Shown piece after piece: positions 1 through 8,814 of a stretch of DNA of 55,865 nt. A program made the position numbers and the translations under genes. A model generated the notes under the pieces. It searched no databases. It was not told the origin of the DNA and saw only the letters and a program-made list of their open reading frames with translations. Origin of the DNA: CALMZY01 sp052033915. Its GTDB lineage: Bacteria; Verrucomicrobiota; Kiritimatiellia; CAIQIC01; JAGNIJ01. Numbering within the stretch: position 1 is the stretch's first letter; each line of letters opens with the position of its first letter. The stretch lies in assembly GCA_052033915.1 (NCBI GenBank), contig JBPOJF010000021.1:1-55865 (forward strand). The letters run 5' to 3'.

Positions 1-201
1 GGCCAGGTACTCGTCTCGTTCTTCCAGGTAGAGGTCTTGTAGTTCTTCGACGGTTTCAACCCGCTCGGACATGAGCGTTTGATAACGTTCGATGTCCAGC
101 ACCGGCTTGTCCTGTTGCTGGGAGAACGCAATGACAACGACCAACCCACACAGCACGACCAACAACAGCCCAACGATACTCCTTTTCCGATAACTCATCA
201 T
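1..201 (-). CDS. Membrane-anchored protein of unknown function, N-terminal part
   Basis: Only the first 67 codons are in the window; the rest lies beyond base 1. The start is the first ATG of an ATGATG pair at 201. A clear Shine-Dalgarno (GGAGGGA, complement of about 208-213) lies 6-7 bases upstream and decides the start. Two to three basic residues (YRKR) precede a stretch of about 17 hydrophobic residues (roughly 9-25), so this is an inner-membrane anchor or an uncleaved signal. After it comes a charged stretch rich in Glu, Arg and Leu that looks like the start of an alpha-helical or coiled region. The family is not recognisable from this fragment. Confidence 0.7.
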   Translation of the reverse strand, partial: MMSYRKRSIVGLLLVVLCGLVVVIAFSQQQDKPVLDIERYQTLMSERVETVEELQDLYLEERDEYLA

Positions 202-626
202 GGTAGTCCCTCCTTTTTTGTAAGCATTTCACGGCAGGAGGTCGCCGCGTCTAAAAAGAGGACGCGCGAACATCCTGCCCGTGCGTCTCTTCTGAGGGAC
301 CGCGAAGCCCCACGCGAGAACACACAAAGCGGGGAGCCGCGCGCCCATGTGGGCGCGTCCCCGCAGTGTCGTTCTCGCAAGGAAAATTCGCGGTTTTCAG
401 AAGAAACAACGACTGCGCTAACGCCGAATCGGTTTTCTCAAAGACCACAGTTCTACAAGCTGGATGAATCTATGCCATAGGTAACACGGGCATGACGAGA
501 AAATACTTTCCGCTCGAATTCGTCCGGGTTGCCGTTCGGTCAACGGCGAACGCGGCGCGGGACTTGTTCAGGCGGGTGTCCCGCGCGGAAGGACAAACAA
601 AAGACGCGGCGCAACAGAATCCTTTT
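202..626. other. Intergenic gap between glgB and the edge gene
   Basis: No gene with a credible start is visible here. It holds the 5' region of the edge gene (leftward) and the 3' region downstream of the glgB stop. The only structure seen is a near-perfect palindrome at about 339-358 (CGCGCCCA-TG-TGGGCGCG, 8-bp arms), with no flanking T-run on either strand. It could be a short terminator-like hairpin or a binding site. Confidence 0.5.
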
Positions 627-2831
627 CTACTTCTGCAGTTTCAGCCATACCGCGCCCAGCGGAGGCACCGACACGGGGATGGATTGCTGGCGACCCATCC
701 ACGGAATGTCGTCCGTTCGGAGAACGGCCGGATTGACGATGTTGCTGCCGCCGTACTTCTCGGCGTCGCTGTTGAGGATTTCCTCGTAGACGCCGGGTTC
801 GGGCATACCGAAACGGTAGCCGATACGGGGAACGGGCGTGAAGTTGCAGATGCAGACGAGCACGTCGCGCGGGTCGCGTCCGCGGCGGAAGAACGAGATG
901 ATGCTCTGCTCCCAGTCGTGGAAATCAATCCACTGGAAACCTTCCCAGTTGAAGTCGATCTGGTACAGGGCCGGAAGCTCCTTGTACAGCCGATGCATAT
1001 CGCGCATGAACAGGCCCAGCTTCTTGTGGGAATCGTACTGGAGCAGGTGCCAGTCGACGCTCTCGTGGTAATTCCACTCGCGCCACTGGCCGACCTCGCC
1101 GCCCATGAACAGCAGCTTCTTGCCCGGATGCGCGAACATGTACGCGTAAAGCAGGCGCAGGTTCGCAAACTTCTGCCAGAGGTCGCCGGGCATCTTGCTG
1201 AGCATCGCGCCTTTCCCGTGCACCACTTCGTCATGGGAGAACGGGAGTATGAAGTTCTCGCTGAAGGCATAGAGCAGGGAAAAGGTGATGCTGTGGTGAT
1301 GGTACTTGCGGTGCACGGGGTCCTTGCACATGTACTCGAGGGTGTCGTGCATCCAGCCCATGTTCCACTTGAAATCAAAACCCAGTCCGCCCAGGTAGGT
1401 CGGCCGCGAAACCATCGGCCACGCGGTGGATTCTTCGGCAAAGGTCAGGAACCCCGGATATTCCAGGTGGATGATCTCGTTGAACTTCTTCAGGAAATCC
1501 ACGGCTTCCAGGTTTTCGCGCCCGCCGTACTGGTTGGGAATCCACTCGCCTTCCTTGCGGGAGTAATCGAGGTACAACATGCTGGCCACGGCGTCCACGC
1601 GCAGACCATCAATGTGATACACGTCCGCCAGGAATACGGCATTGGAGAGCAGGAAGGTCCGGACTTCGTTGCGGCCGTAGTTGAAAATCAGCGTGCCCCA
1701 ATCCTTGTGCTCGCCCTTGCGCGGATCGGCGTGCTCATAGATGTGCGTGCCGTCAAAGCACGCCAGTCCGTGCCCGTCCTTCGGGAAATGCGCAGGCACC
1801 CAGTCGAGGATGACGCCGACCCCTTCCTGGTGGCAGCGGTCCACGAAGTGCTTGAAATCGTCCGGAGTTCCATAGCGGGAGGTGATGGCGTAATACCCGA
1901 TCGTCTGGTAGCCCCACGAGCCGTCGAACGGATGCTCGGAAACCGGCATCAGCTCGATGTGCGTGTAGCCCAGTTCCTTCACGTACGGGATCAGCTTGTC
2001 GGCCAGCTCGCGGTATGTCAGCCAGCGGCAGTTGTCCTCCGGCACGCGCATCCATGAGCCCAGATGGACTTCGTACACGCTCATCGGGGCTTCAAACCAG
2101 TTTGTCGTTTGCCGCTTGTCGAGCCACTCCCGGTCATTCCACTGGTACTTGTGAATGTCCCACACGACGGAGGCCGACTTCGGCCGCATCTCGGCGGCAA
2201 ATCCGTACGGGTCCGCTTTCTGCGCCAGGTACCCGCCGTAGCGGCCCTTGATCTCGAACTTGTAGAGATCGCCCGGAATGAGGTTCGGGATGAAAATCTC
2301 CCAAAGCCCGGAATTGCCGCGGTGCTGCATGGGGTGATGCCGGCCGTCCCAGCGGTTGAACCAGCCGATCACGCTCACGCGCTGGGCGTTCGGCGCCCAC
2401 ACGGCGAAGTGTACTCCGACGACGCCGTCGAGGGTCATGGGGTGCGCGCCCATCTTCTCGTACGTGCGGTAGTGCGTGCCCTCGCCGAAAAGGTAGAGGT
2501 CGAAATCGGTGATCTGGAGAGGGAAACGATACGGGTCCTCCAGTTCCCACTGGTGGCCGTCATAGCCGGTCATGCGAAAACGGTACGGGAACCGCTGTCG
2601 GCCCGGGAAGAAACATTCGAACAGGCCGTGCTCGTGGATCCGGCCCATCGCCGTCGCCTGCCCCGTCGAAATGTCGAGCACCTCAACCGTCTGGGCAAAC
2701 GGCTGAAAGGTGTGGATTACGACGCCGGAGTCCTGTCCCCTGACCTCGTGCATCCCCAGCACATCGTAGGGCGCGCCATGTGTGCCCTCCACAATCGCCT
2801 TTATCGCGCCTTCATTCACAAATGGCTTCAT
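627..2831 (-). CDS. glgB: 1,4-alpha-glucan branching enzyme
   Basis: Cytoplasmic GH13 enzyme that cuts alpha-1,4-glucan chains and re-attaches them through alpha-1,6 branches in glycogen synthesis. The 734-residue length is normal (E. coli GlgB is 728). An N-terminal CBM48-type domain (GVHFAVWAPNAQRVSVIGWFN) precedes the catalytic barrel. GH13 signatures visible are GLRVDAV (nucleophile Asp), LTFAEEST (acid/base Glu) and LPFSHDEVVHGKG (transition-state Asp). The ATG at 2831 begins MKPFVNEG; an open frame continues upstream but overlaps the GH94 gene. It lies 50 bases downstream of the GH94-type gene on the same strand and is probably cotranscribed. No other glycogen genes are in the window. 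Confidence 0.95.
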   Translation of the reverse strand: MKPFVNEGAIKAIVEGTHGAPYDVLGMHEVRGQDSGVVIHTFQPFAQTVEVLDISTGQATAMGRIHEHGLFECFFPGRQRFPYRFRMTGYDGHQWELEDPYRFPLQITDFDLYLFGEGTHYRTYEKMGAHPMTLDGVVGVHFAVWAPNAQRVSVIGWFNRWDGRHHPMQHRGNSGLWEIFIPNLIPGDLYKFEIKGRYGGYLAQKADPYGFAAEMRPKSASVVWDIHKYQWNDREWLDKRQTTNWFEAPMSVYEVHLGSWMRVPEDNCRWLTYRELADKLIPYVKELGYTHIELMPVSEHPFDGSWGYQTIGYYAITSRYGTPDDFKHFVDRCHQEGVGVILDWVPAHFPKDGHGLACFDGTHIYEHADPRKGEHKDWGTLIFNYGRNEVRTFLLSNAVFLADVYHIDGLRVDAVASMLYLDYSRKEGEWIPNQYGGRENLEAVDFLKKFNEIIHLEYPGFLTFAEESTAWPMVSRPTYLGGLGFDFKWNMGWMHDTLEYMCKDPVHRKYHHHSITFSLLYAFSENFILPFSHDEVVHGKGAMLSKMPGDLWQKFANLRLLYAYMFAHPGKKLLFMGGEVGQWREWNYHESVDWHLLQYDSHKKLGLFMRDMHRLYKELPALYQIDFNWEGFQWIDFHDWEQSIISFFRRGRDPRDVLVCICNFTPVPRIGYRFGMPEPGVYEEILNSDAEKYGGSNIVNPAVLRTDDIPWMGRQQSIPVSVPPLGAVWLKLQK

Positions 2832-2881
2832 CCTGAACGTCTCCCGGTAAGATACGACTATTTTAAGCTCATCCCCGCCAA

Positions 2882-5641
2882 CTACAAGGCAACTTCGCTC
2901 TTCCGAACCAGATTCACCGTCAGGCTCGTCTCGCGATCCGCGGGAAATGCCTGCACGACGCGCCGGCCAAGGCGCACCCCCCCACCCGCTCCCGGCACAA
3001 ACGCAAGGGGCTCCCGCCCCATCTCCACACGGCCGATCGTATAGCGGCCGGGCCGCAGATGCTGTGGATTCACGAAGGTAATCCGCAGCGGCCGGCCCGC
3101 AAAATGAGCCCGAACCGAGCAGGTCCCCCCGGCTCCGAAGTCGTCCGGCGTCAGTTGCGGATCGATCACCAGGTCCCCGCCTTCGCCCCGGATACCGAAC
3201 ACCTGCGTGAGCAGGAGATAAATCAGCCACGACGCCGAGCCGGTCAGAAAACAATACATCCCCCGCCCCTCGGCGTTGAAGTACTCTGGCACGCACGGGA
3301 ATATCTTCGCCGTCGCGGTGTCGGTCGCCATGCGGTAGAGCGTCGACCACACGGCGCGCCCGGCCTCCGGCCGGCGGCGCAGGTATAGGCCGAACGCGTA
3401 CATCACGGCCATATGACTGAAGACCGCGCCGTTCTCCTTCTCGCCATACGCGAACGAAAACGCGCGGCCGAGCGAGTGCTGGACGCCTCCGAAATCCGTG
3501 TTCAACCGGACACCGCCGGTTTTCGGGTCTTTCAACAGGCGGCCGACCGACGCAATCACCTGGTCGATCTGCCCGTCGTCGGCAATCCCGGCCATGATCG
3601 GAAAAACCTGGCCGGTCAGCGACATGCGCGGGCCGTTCCTGTGCCTGCCTTCCACGCGGCGACCGTGATCGTCGTAATAGCCGTTGAAATACGCAAGCCC
3701 GCGGCCGCCGGAAACCCATTCCTGTTCCCGGATGCGAAACGAAAGATCGCGGCTTTTCGCGCGAAGATCCTGGATCAGGTCGTCGATGCGCACGGCCATC
3801 CGGCGGCCTGTCACGTCTTTCGACACCACGCTCAAGTACTCGCGCAGGCGATCCTGTTTCGCCTCGACGGACCCGTAGTTCACACGCCGGCTTCCGGGCA
3901 GACGATCCAGCAGCATGACCAGTTCCCGCGCCAGGTAAAGATGCGTATGACCTTGCACCGCAAGCGTTTCCGCGGTCTGCGCAAGCCGTTCGAGGTTCCA
4001 TGCGTAAAACGCGCTGAAAGCGACCGATTCGCCGCGGTGCAGGGCCATGTCCAGGCCGTCGTTCCAGTCCGCGCCTTCCAGGCGGCAGACGTTGTGCTCG
4101 CCGACGTTGAAGAATGCGGTCAGGTTCTGGACCAGCATATGCTCGTAGATCGTGCCCTTGTAGATCTTGCCGCCGCGCGTGCGCAGGTTGTAGCCGTACT
4201 CCTCGTTCCACTTCGCGTCGCGATGGCGACAGCGAAAAATCTGCGGGTCCCGGAAATACTCCCGTTCCTTCAGAAGGAAGTCGAAGTCGCCGGTCTGATC
4301 CACGTAGAGGAGCGCCGTGTACAGCGGCCAGACGCCGTGATCCATCCACGTGCGCGGAATGTTGTTCCGGTCGGCGATGAACTCGCCCTTGCCCCCGATA
4401 ATCGTCGCGTTGGACCCGTCAATCCGCACTCCGCCGAAGTTGTGCAGGAGCAGGTTCCGCACGGAGTTCGGATGGGAAAGAAGCAGCGCCAGGCAATCCT
4501 GCCACAGGTCGCGCCATCCCTTGCCGCCGCGGCCGTAATCGAACTGCGGCAGGTACGAATTGCCGTAAATCCGCCGCAGGATCGGCTGGAAGTTGACCCA
4601 CGTCAGCCAGTTGTTCAACTGCGCGTCCGGCGTCCCGAACGAGATCCGGCCAATCTGGTCCGCCCAGTACTTCCGAGTGAAGGCCAACGACTTCGCGGCG
4701 GCGCCGGTCTTGCGCGCCCATCTCAGCCACTTCGCCACCTCCCCCGCGTCGTCCGAAATGCCCGACACCAGGAGAAATCGCGCCGTCTTGCCGGGCTTCA
4801 GAGAAACCGATTTGAATCGAAACCCGCCGAGCGCTTCCCGCCCCTGCATGGATCGCGGACCTTCCGCCGGCCCAAGCTCCCTCCGCCACACCGCGGCCGG
4901 CGCGGCATAGGTTCCGCCTTCGCCGAGGAAACTGTCCTGGGTGGCCCAGATTCCCTCCGGCGCTGAACCGCCCGCGCCGATCGCGAGGGCGCTGTATCGA
5001 ATCCGGTTCTCCCTGTGCCCGCGCTCATCGAACGACATGGTCGGACACACCGTCACGCCATGCGCGCTCAAGTGGACACGGTTCAGAAGCGCCGTGACAT
5101 GCCGATGGTCGCGGACGTTGTCCGCCGAGCGCGCGAAGAGCGGGATCGCCGCATACGCATTGAAATCGAGTTTACGGCGCGAGGTGTTGGCGACCTCGAC
5201 CTGCATGAGTTCCAGTTTCTCGTCCACATCGGCCGGACACCAGAGCGTGGCGCGAACCATGAAACGCCCGCCGCGGTCTTTCCGCGAAAGGCTGAACCAG
5301 CCGGGCCCCGCTTCGACGACGCCGCCCGACGGGCCCGCCCCCGCCCGCGCGATGACGGAAAGCGCAAAGGGGTCGCGCCCCGGTTCCACCACCCAGAATC
5401 CACGGTGAATCAGCGTGTGCGGCAGATCTTCCGCCGTCAGAGGAACCCCGAGATACTCGTTATGCCCCGCAGCCGGGCCCCCTTGCAGAGACGGGGACAC
5501 CCACGACAACATGCCCGCCTCATTGGCCAACGGAAAGTAAAGGCGACTGACGCCCTCGGCGCCAAGCGCCGTGAATCCGCCGGGGGAAGCAGACGATTTT
5601 GAATCGGAAAAGACCCACCAGTTTTGTTTTTCTTTTTTCAT
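2882..5641 (-). CDS. GH94-type glycoside phosphorylase (cellobiose/chitobiose phosphorylase-like)
   Basis: A 919-residue protein with the layout of GH94 phosphorylases, which cleave beta-linked disaccharides or oligosaccharides with phosphate. An N-terminal beta-sandwich domain is followed by the (alpha/alpha)6 barrel. Motifs seen are GKGWRDLWQD (about 374-382), ADWNDGLDM (about 524-532; the first Asp is the expected catalytic acid of the family) and EGRGMYCFLTGSASW near the C-terminus. No signal peptide is present (starts MKKEKQNWW), so it is probably cytoplasmic. The substrate cannot be assigned: cellobiose, chitobiose, cyclic-glucan and other members look alike at this level. There is no Shine-Dalgarno; instead an 18-bp hairpin ends two bases before the ATG. 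It is read together with glgB. Confidence 0.85.
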   Translation of the reverse strand: MKKEKQNWWVFSDSKSSASPGGFTALGAEGVSRLYFPLANEAGMLSWVSPSLQGGPAAGHNEYLGVPLTAEDLPHTLIHRGFWVVEPGRDPFALSVIARAGAGPSGGVVEAGPGWFSLSRKDRGGRFMVRATLWCPADVDEKLELMQVEVANTSRRKLDFNAYAAIPLFARSADNVRDHRHVTALLNRVHLSAHGVTVCPTMSFDERGHRENRIRYSALAIGAGGSAPEGIWATQDSFLGEGGTYAAPAAVWRRELGPAEGPRSMQGREALGGFRFKSVSLKPGKTARFLLVSGISDDAGEVAKWLRWARKTGAAAKSLAFTRKYWADQIGRISFGTPDAQLNNWLTWVNFQPILRRIYGNSYLPQFDYGRGGKGWRDLWQDCLALLLSHPNSVRNLLLHNFGGVRIDGSNATIIGGKGEFIADRNNIPRTWMDHGVWPLYTALLYVDQTGDFDFLLKEREYFRDPQIFRCRHRDAKWNEEYGYNLRTRGGKIYKGTIYEHMLVQNLTAFFNVGEHNVCRLEGADWNDGLDMALHRGESVAFSAFYAWNLERLAQTAETLAVQGHTHLYLARELVMLLDRLPGSRRVNYGSVEAKQDRLREYLSVVSKDVTGRRMAVRIDDLIQDLRAKSRDLSFRIREQEWVSGGRGLAYFNGYYDDHGRRVEGRHRNGPRMSLTGQVFPIMAGIADDGQIDQVIASVGRLLKDPKTGGVRLNTDFGGVQHSLGRAFSFAYGEKENGAVFSHMAVMYAFGLYLRRRPEAGRAVWSTLYRMATDTATAKIFPCVPEYFNAEGRGMYCFLTGSASWLIYLLLTQVFGIRGEGGDLVIDPQLTPDDFGAGGTCSVRAHFAGRPLRITFVNPQHLRPGRYTIGRVEMGREPLAFVPGAGGGVRLGRRVVQAFPADRETSLTVNLVRKSEVAL

Positions 5642-5643
5642 GG

Positions 5644-5683
5644 CAATAGACCGGCGCCCATTTTATGGGCCGCCGGTCTATTG
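5644..5683 (-). repeat. Strong hairpin between the 43-aa gene and the GH94 gene
   Basis: Perfect inverted repeat: arm 5644-5661 pairs with 5665-5683, giving 18 bp with one bulged C (5670) and a TTT loop. On the coding strand it begins 10 bases after the small gene's stop and ends 2 bases before the GH94 ATG. No T-run follows, so it is not a classical terminator. It occupies the position of the ribosome binding site, so it could block translation of the GH94 gene, protect the 3' end of the small transcript, or be a mobile hairpin repeat. Confidence 0.75.
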
Positions 5684-5693
5684 TCACGCCCTA

Positions 5694-5825
5694 TCAGAAC
5701 GCAGAACTGCACTCGCTATGGATGATGGATTTTACCTCGCCGACCGGGGTTTTCCGAAGGATCGGGGGCAATGCGTAACCGACGGCCGCCTTGATCGCCG
5801 TTGCATTGCCGCGTTTTTTGGCCAT
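5694..5825 (-). CDS. Small basic protein, 43 residues, unknown
   Basis: The reading frame from ATG 5825 to TGA 5694 has a good Shine-Dalgarno (AGAGG, complement of 5832-5836) six bases before the start. The product begins MAKKRGNATAIKAAVGYALP and ends HSECSSAF. It is Lys/Arg-rich in the first third, with an amphipathic Ala/Ile/Val stretch after it. No family is recognised. It is divergent from proB with only 39 bases between the two start codons, and it precedes the GH94 gene on the same strand. The ribosome binding site and placement support a real gene; coding potential of 43 codons cannot be proven by eye. Confidence 0.5.
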   Translation of the reverse strand: MAKKRGNATAIKAAVGYALPPILRKTPVGEVKSIIHSECSSAF

Positions 5826-5864
5826 AATGAACCTCTTTCGAGTTTCTAACTCAACGGAATAGCC

Positions 5865-7031
5865 ATGGCGAACAAGACCCGTCAACGGGAAGCCCTGTCG
5901 AAATCGCAGCGTATCGTTGTGAAGATCGGCAGCAGGGCGCTTGTGCAGAAATCCGGCCGGCCGGACAGGGTTCGGATGAAGGCCCTGGTCAAGGACATTG
6001 CCCGCCTCCACCGCAACGGCCGGGAGGTGGTGGTCGTCTCGTCCGGCGCGATCGGAACCGGCATGCACACGCTGGGCCTGAAGTCCCGCCCCACCAATCT
6101 GCCGGACCTGCAAATGGCCGCGGCCGTCGGGCAGTCCCGGCTGATGACGACCTATGACAAGCTCTTTACGGCCGAGAAATGCAAGATCGGCCAGGTCCTG
6201 CTGACGCATGACGATCTCAACAACCGCCAGAGGCACCTGAACGCCCGGAACACCATGAGGGCGCTCCTGCGGAACCGCGTCGTGCCGATCGTCAACGAAA
6301 ACGACGTGGTGGCGGTCGACGAAATCAAGTTTGGAGACAACGACCGGCTGGCCGCGCTGGTCGCGCTGCTGATCGAGGCGGATCTTTTAATCCTGCTGAC
6401 CACGGTGGACGGGTTCCTGGCTCCGGATAAAGCGGGCCGGATGAAACGCGTGCCGGTCCTGAACGGCGTCACGGACAAGGAACTCGGCCACGCCGTCGGG
6501 AAGGGCAGCGAGCTTTCGACCGGCGGCATGGCGTCCAAGCTCCAGGCGGCAAACATGGTCGCCCGCGTCAGCGCGCCGGTGGTGATCGCCAACGGCTGCA
6601 AGGCCGGTATTCTGAAACAGATTCTCGACGGCCGGGATGTGGGCACCCTGATCACGGCGGAAGGATCCACAACGGATTCCGTCCTCGCCGGGAGGAAACG
6701 GTGGATCGCATTTTTCCACAAGCCGCAGGGAACGCTGATCGTGGACGAGGGCGCGCGCGCGGCCATCGAACAGAAAGGGAAAAGCCTCCTGCCGATCGGG
6801 ATTCGCGACGTCGAAGGGCATTTCGCCGGCGGCGCCGTGGTCAACGTGAAGACCGCGTCGGGCGTGCTTTTCGCCTGCGGCGTGGTAGACTATTCCAGCG
6901 ATCAAATCCGGAAGATCAAAGGCCTGAAAACCAGCGACATCAGCAACGTGCTCGGCTCCAAGGATTACGACGACGTCATACACCGAGACAACATGGTGGT
7001 GCTGGGCATAGAAACGAGAGGGGCATCATGA
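5865..7031 (+). CDS. proB: Glutamate 5-kinase
   Basis: Phosphorylates L-glutamate to gamma-glutamyl phosphate, the first step of proline synthesis, in the cytoplasm. The 388-residue protein has an amino-acid-kinase domain (VVKIGSRAL near residue 20, VVVVSSGAIGTGM, VNENDVV, FGDNDRLAALVA, TTVDGF) and a C-terminal PUA domain from about 290 (GTLIVDEGARAAI to the end), as in full-length bacterial ProB. The ATG at 5865 has a weak upstream GGA. Its stop overlaps the proA start as ATGA at 7028-7031, so the two are translationally coupled. Feedback inhibition by proline is usual for the family. Confidence 0.96.
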   Translation: MANKTRQREALSKSQRIVVKIGSRALVQKSGRPDRVRMKALVKDIARLHRNGREVVVVSSGAIGTGMHTLGLKSRPTNLPDLQMAAAVGQSRLMTTYDKLFTAEKCKIGQVLLTHDDLNNRQRHLNARNTMRALLRNRVVPIVNENDVVAVDEIKFGDNDRLAALVALLIEADLLILLTTVDGFLAPDKAGRMKRVPVLNGVTDKELGHAVGKGSELSTGGMASKLQAANMVARVSAPVVIANGCKAGILKQILDGRDVGTLITAEGSTTDSVLAGRKRWIAFFHKPQGTLIVDEGARAAIEQKGKSLLPIGIRDVEGHFAGGAVVNVKTASGVLFACGVVDYSSDQIRKIKGLKTSDISNVLGSKDYDDVIHRDNMVVLGIETRGAS

Positions 7032-8284
7032 GCTTGCACGACGACATGGTATTGATGGGCGACCGAGCCGTTGCGGCCTCCCGCGCCCTGGCCCGCCTTT
7101 CCTCGCGCCGGAAGAACCTGATCCTGGAAGCCATGGCGGAAGAACTGAACACGCGCCGCGAGACGATCAAGGCCGCCAACGCCAGGGATATGGAGGCCGG
7201 CAGGCAGGCCGGCATCTCCCCCGCCCTGCTCGACCGACTGTTCCTGAGCGACGCGCGCATCGACTCCATGATCAAGAACCTGCGCGCGGTGATCGGGCTG
7301 AAGGATCCGGTCGGCGCCAGAATCAGCCGCTGGATTCGCCCCAACGGTCTCGTGATTCAGAAAGTCCGGACGCCCATCGGCGTCATCGGAATCATCTACG
7401 AATCGCGGCCGAACGTCACCGCCGATGCGGCCGGTCTCTGCCTGAAAACATCCAACGCGGTCATCCTGCGCGGCGGCAAGGAGGCGATGCAGTCGAACCT
7501 GGCCATCGCCGAGGCCTTGCAGGCCGGCGGGGCCACGAAAGACCTTCCGGAATACTCGATCCAACTGGTCGCCACGACGGATCGCGACGCCGTCCGCGAA
7601 CTGGTGCAGTTGGAAGGCCGGGTGGACCTGGTCATGCCGCGCGGAGGCGAGAGCCTGATCCGCGCCGTCGTCGAGCAGGCGCGCGTTCCGGTCATCAAGC
7701 ATTTCAAGGGCGTCTGCCATGTGTACGTGGACGAGAGCGCGAACCTGGACATGGCGCTGAAGATCGTCGAGAACGCCAAGTGCCAGCGGCCGGGCGTCTG
7801 CAACGCCATCGAGAAGGCGCTCGTGCACGAGAAAATCGCGGCGGCCTTCCTGCCGCAGATGGCGGACCTTCTGACGGCGAAGAACGTGGAACTGCGCGGC
7901 GACGCCGCGGCCCGGGCAATCGTTCCGTCCATGAAGGAAGCGACCGAGGACGACTGGTACGCGGAGTACCTCGACATGACCCTCGCCGTCCGCGTCGTCG
8001 CCGACGTCCGGGCGGCGATCGAGCACATCGCGAAATATGGATCGCATCATTCGGATTCGATCATCGCCGAGGACAAGAAGACGCAGGAACTGTTCACGGA
8101 GGAAGTCGATTCGGCGACGGTTTACGTCAACGCATCCACGCGTTTCACGGACGGCGGCGAGTTCGGATTGGGCGCCGAGATCGGCATCAGCACGGACAAA
8201 CTGCACGCCCGCGGCCCGATGGGCCTCGAGGAACTGACGTCCTACAAGTACATCGTGCTGGGAACGGGTCAGGTCCGCGAATAG
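7028..8284 (+). CDS. proA: Gamma-glutamyl phosphate reductase
   Basis: NADPH-dependent reduction of gamma-glutamyl phosphate to glutamate semialdehyde, the second step of proline synthesis. The 418-residue length is typical. It belongs to the aldehyde dehydrogenase superfamily: the N-terminal nucleotide-binding part includes GVIGIIYESRPNVT, and the catalytic Cys is in KCQRPGVCNAIE. The C-terminal part has the usual GGEFGLGAEIGISTDKLHARGPMGLEELT signature. The ATG overlaps the proB stop by four bases. proC is not in the window. Confidence 0.97.
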   Translation: MSLHDDMVLMGDRAVAASRALARLSSRRKNLILEAMAEELNTRRETIKAANARDMEAGRQAGISPALLDRLFLSDARIDSMIKNLRAVIGLKDPVGARISRWIRPNGLVIQKVRTPIGVIGIIYESRPNVTADAAGLCLKTSNAVILRGGKEAMQSNLAIAEALQAGGATKDLPEYSIQLVATTDRDAVRELVQLEGRVDLVMPRGGESLIRAVVEQARVPVIKHFKGVCHVYVDESANLDMALKIVENAKCQRPGVCNAIEKALVHEKIAAAFLPQMADLLTAKNVELRGDAAARAIVPSMKEATEDDWYAEYLDMTLAVRVVADVRAAIEHIAKYGSHHSDSIIAEDKKTQELFTEEVDSATVYVNASTRFTDGGEFGLGAEIGISTDKLHARGPMGLEELTSYKYIVLGTGQVRE

Positions 8285-8561
8285 GCGTCTGCTTCTCCAA
8301 GCGTTGGAAACGTCCGAAGTCGTTTCTCCAAGATTCGGAACACGGCAGGCGCAGGTTCAGCGCGCGAGGCCGAAGGCCGCGTCATCGGCAAAGAGACTGC
8401 CCTTGCCTCCCCGTTCTCACCATCTCATGCTGTTTCTTTCCCGACGCCATCTCTTTCGATCTGTCGCAGCGGATGGTGTGACCTTTGGACAACAGGCGGT
8501 TAAGATTTAGACTTGAAAAGAACCCGCAGGCGACTAAGCTACCTCCCTTGCTTCTACCAGC
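8285..8561. other. Gap between proA and tRNA-Asp, with degenerate TTCCAA palindromes
   Basis: No gene is seen. At 8294-8310 there is a palindrome of the form TCTCCAAGCGTTGGAAA and near 8333-8350 a more decayed copy. Both resemble the perfect TTTTCCAAGGNTTGGAAAA units upstream of pheS (45055-45104). The first copy begins about ten bases after the proA stop. The right end carries a possible tRNA promoter. Confidence 0.5.
8485..8513 (+). promoter_or_regulatory. Possible promoter of tRNA-Asp
   Basis: TTGGAC at 8485-8490 and TAGACT at 8508-8513 are separated by 17 bases, giving a 5' leader of about 42 bases before the tRNA. That is similar to the leader inferred for tRNA-Val. A second pairing (TTGAAA 8513-8518, TAAGCT 8535-8540, 16-base spacer) is also possible. 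Both are only partial matches to the sigma-70 consensus. Confidence 0.3.
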
Positions 8562-8638
8562 GGGGACGTAGCTCAATTGGTTAGAGTACCAGATTGTCGA
8601 TCTGGGCGTTGCGGGTTCGAGTCCCGTCGTCCCCGCCA
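8562..8638 (+). tRNA. tRNA-Asp (GTC)
   Basis: A complete cloverleaf is readable. The acceptor GGGGACG pairs with CGTCCCC, followed by discriminator G and an encoded CCA (8636-8638). The D-arm contains AGCTCAATTGGTTAGAGT. The anticodon stem CCAGA/TCTGG encloses loop TTGTCGA, so the anticodon is GTC. The T-arm has GGGTTCGAGTCCC. No intron or odd base is seen. Confidence 0.97.
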
Positions 8639-8814
8639 ATTCGAACTGGCGGTATCCGTTCGAGTACGCTTGATGGGCCGCTCGGAAACCCCGTACCCCT
8701 CCCCCCGGCGGCGACGGCACATCCGCGCCACGCTACTCGTGCGCGTCCCCATGCGGTCCATGCCTTCGGCGTGGCAAGCTCGGGTCGCGTGCTGTTGCCC
8801 GGAATGATCCCGAT

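Noticed and set aside
492..2057. Long open frame opposite glgB
   Set aside because: Antisense of a GC-rich gene; composition is shadow-like and there is no ribosome site or domain.
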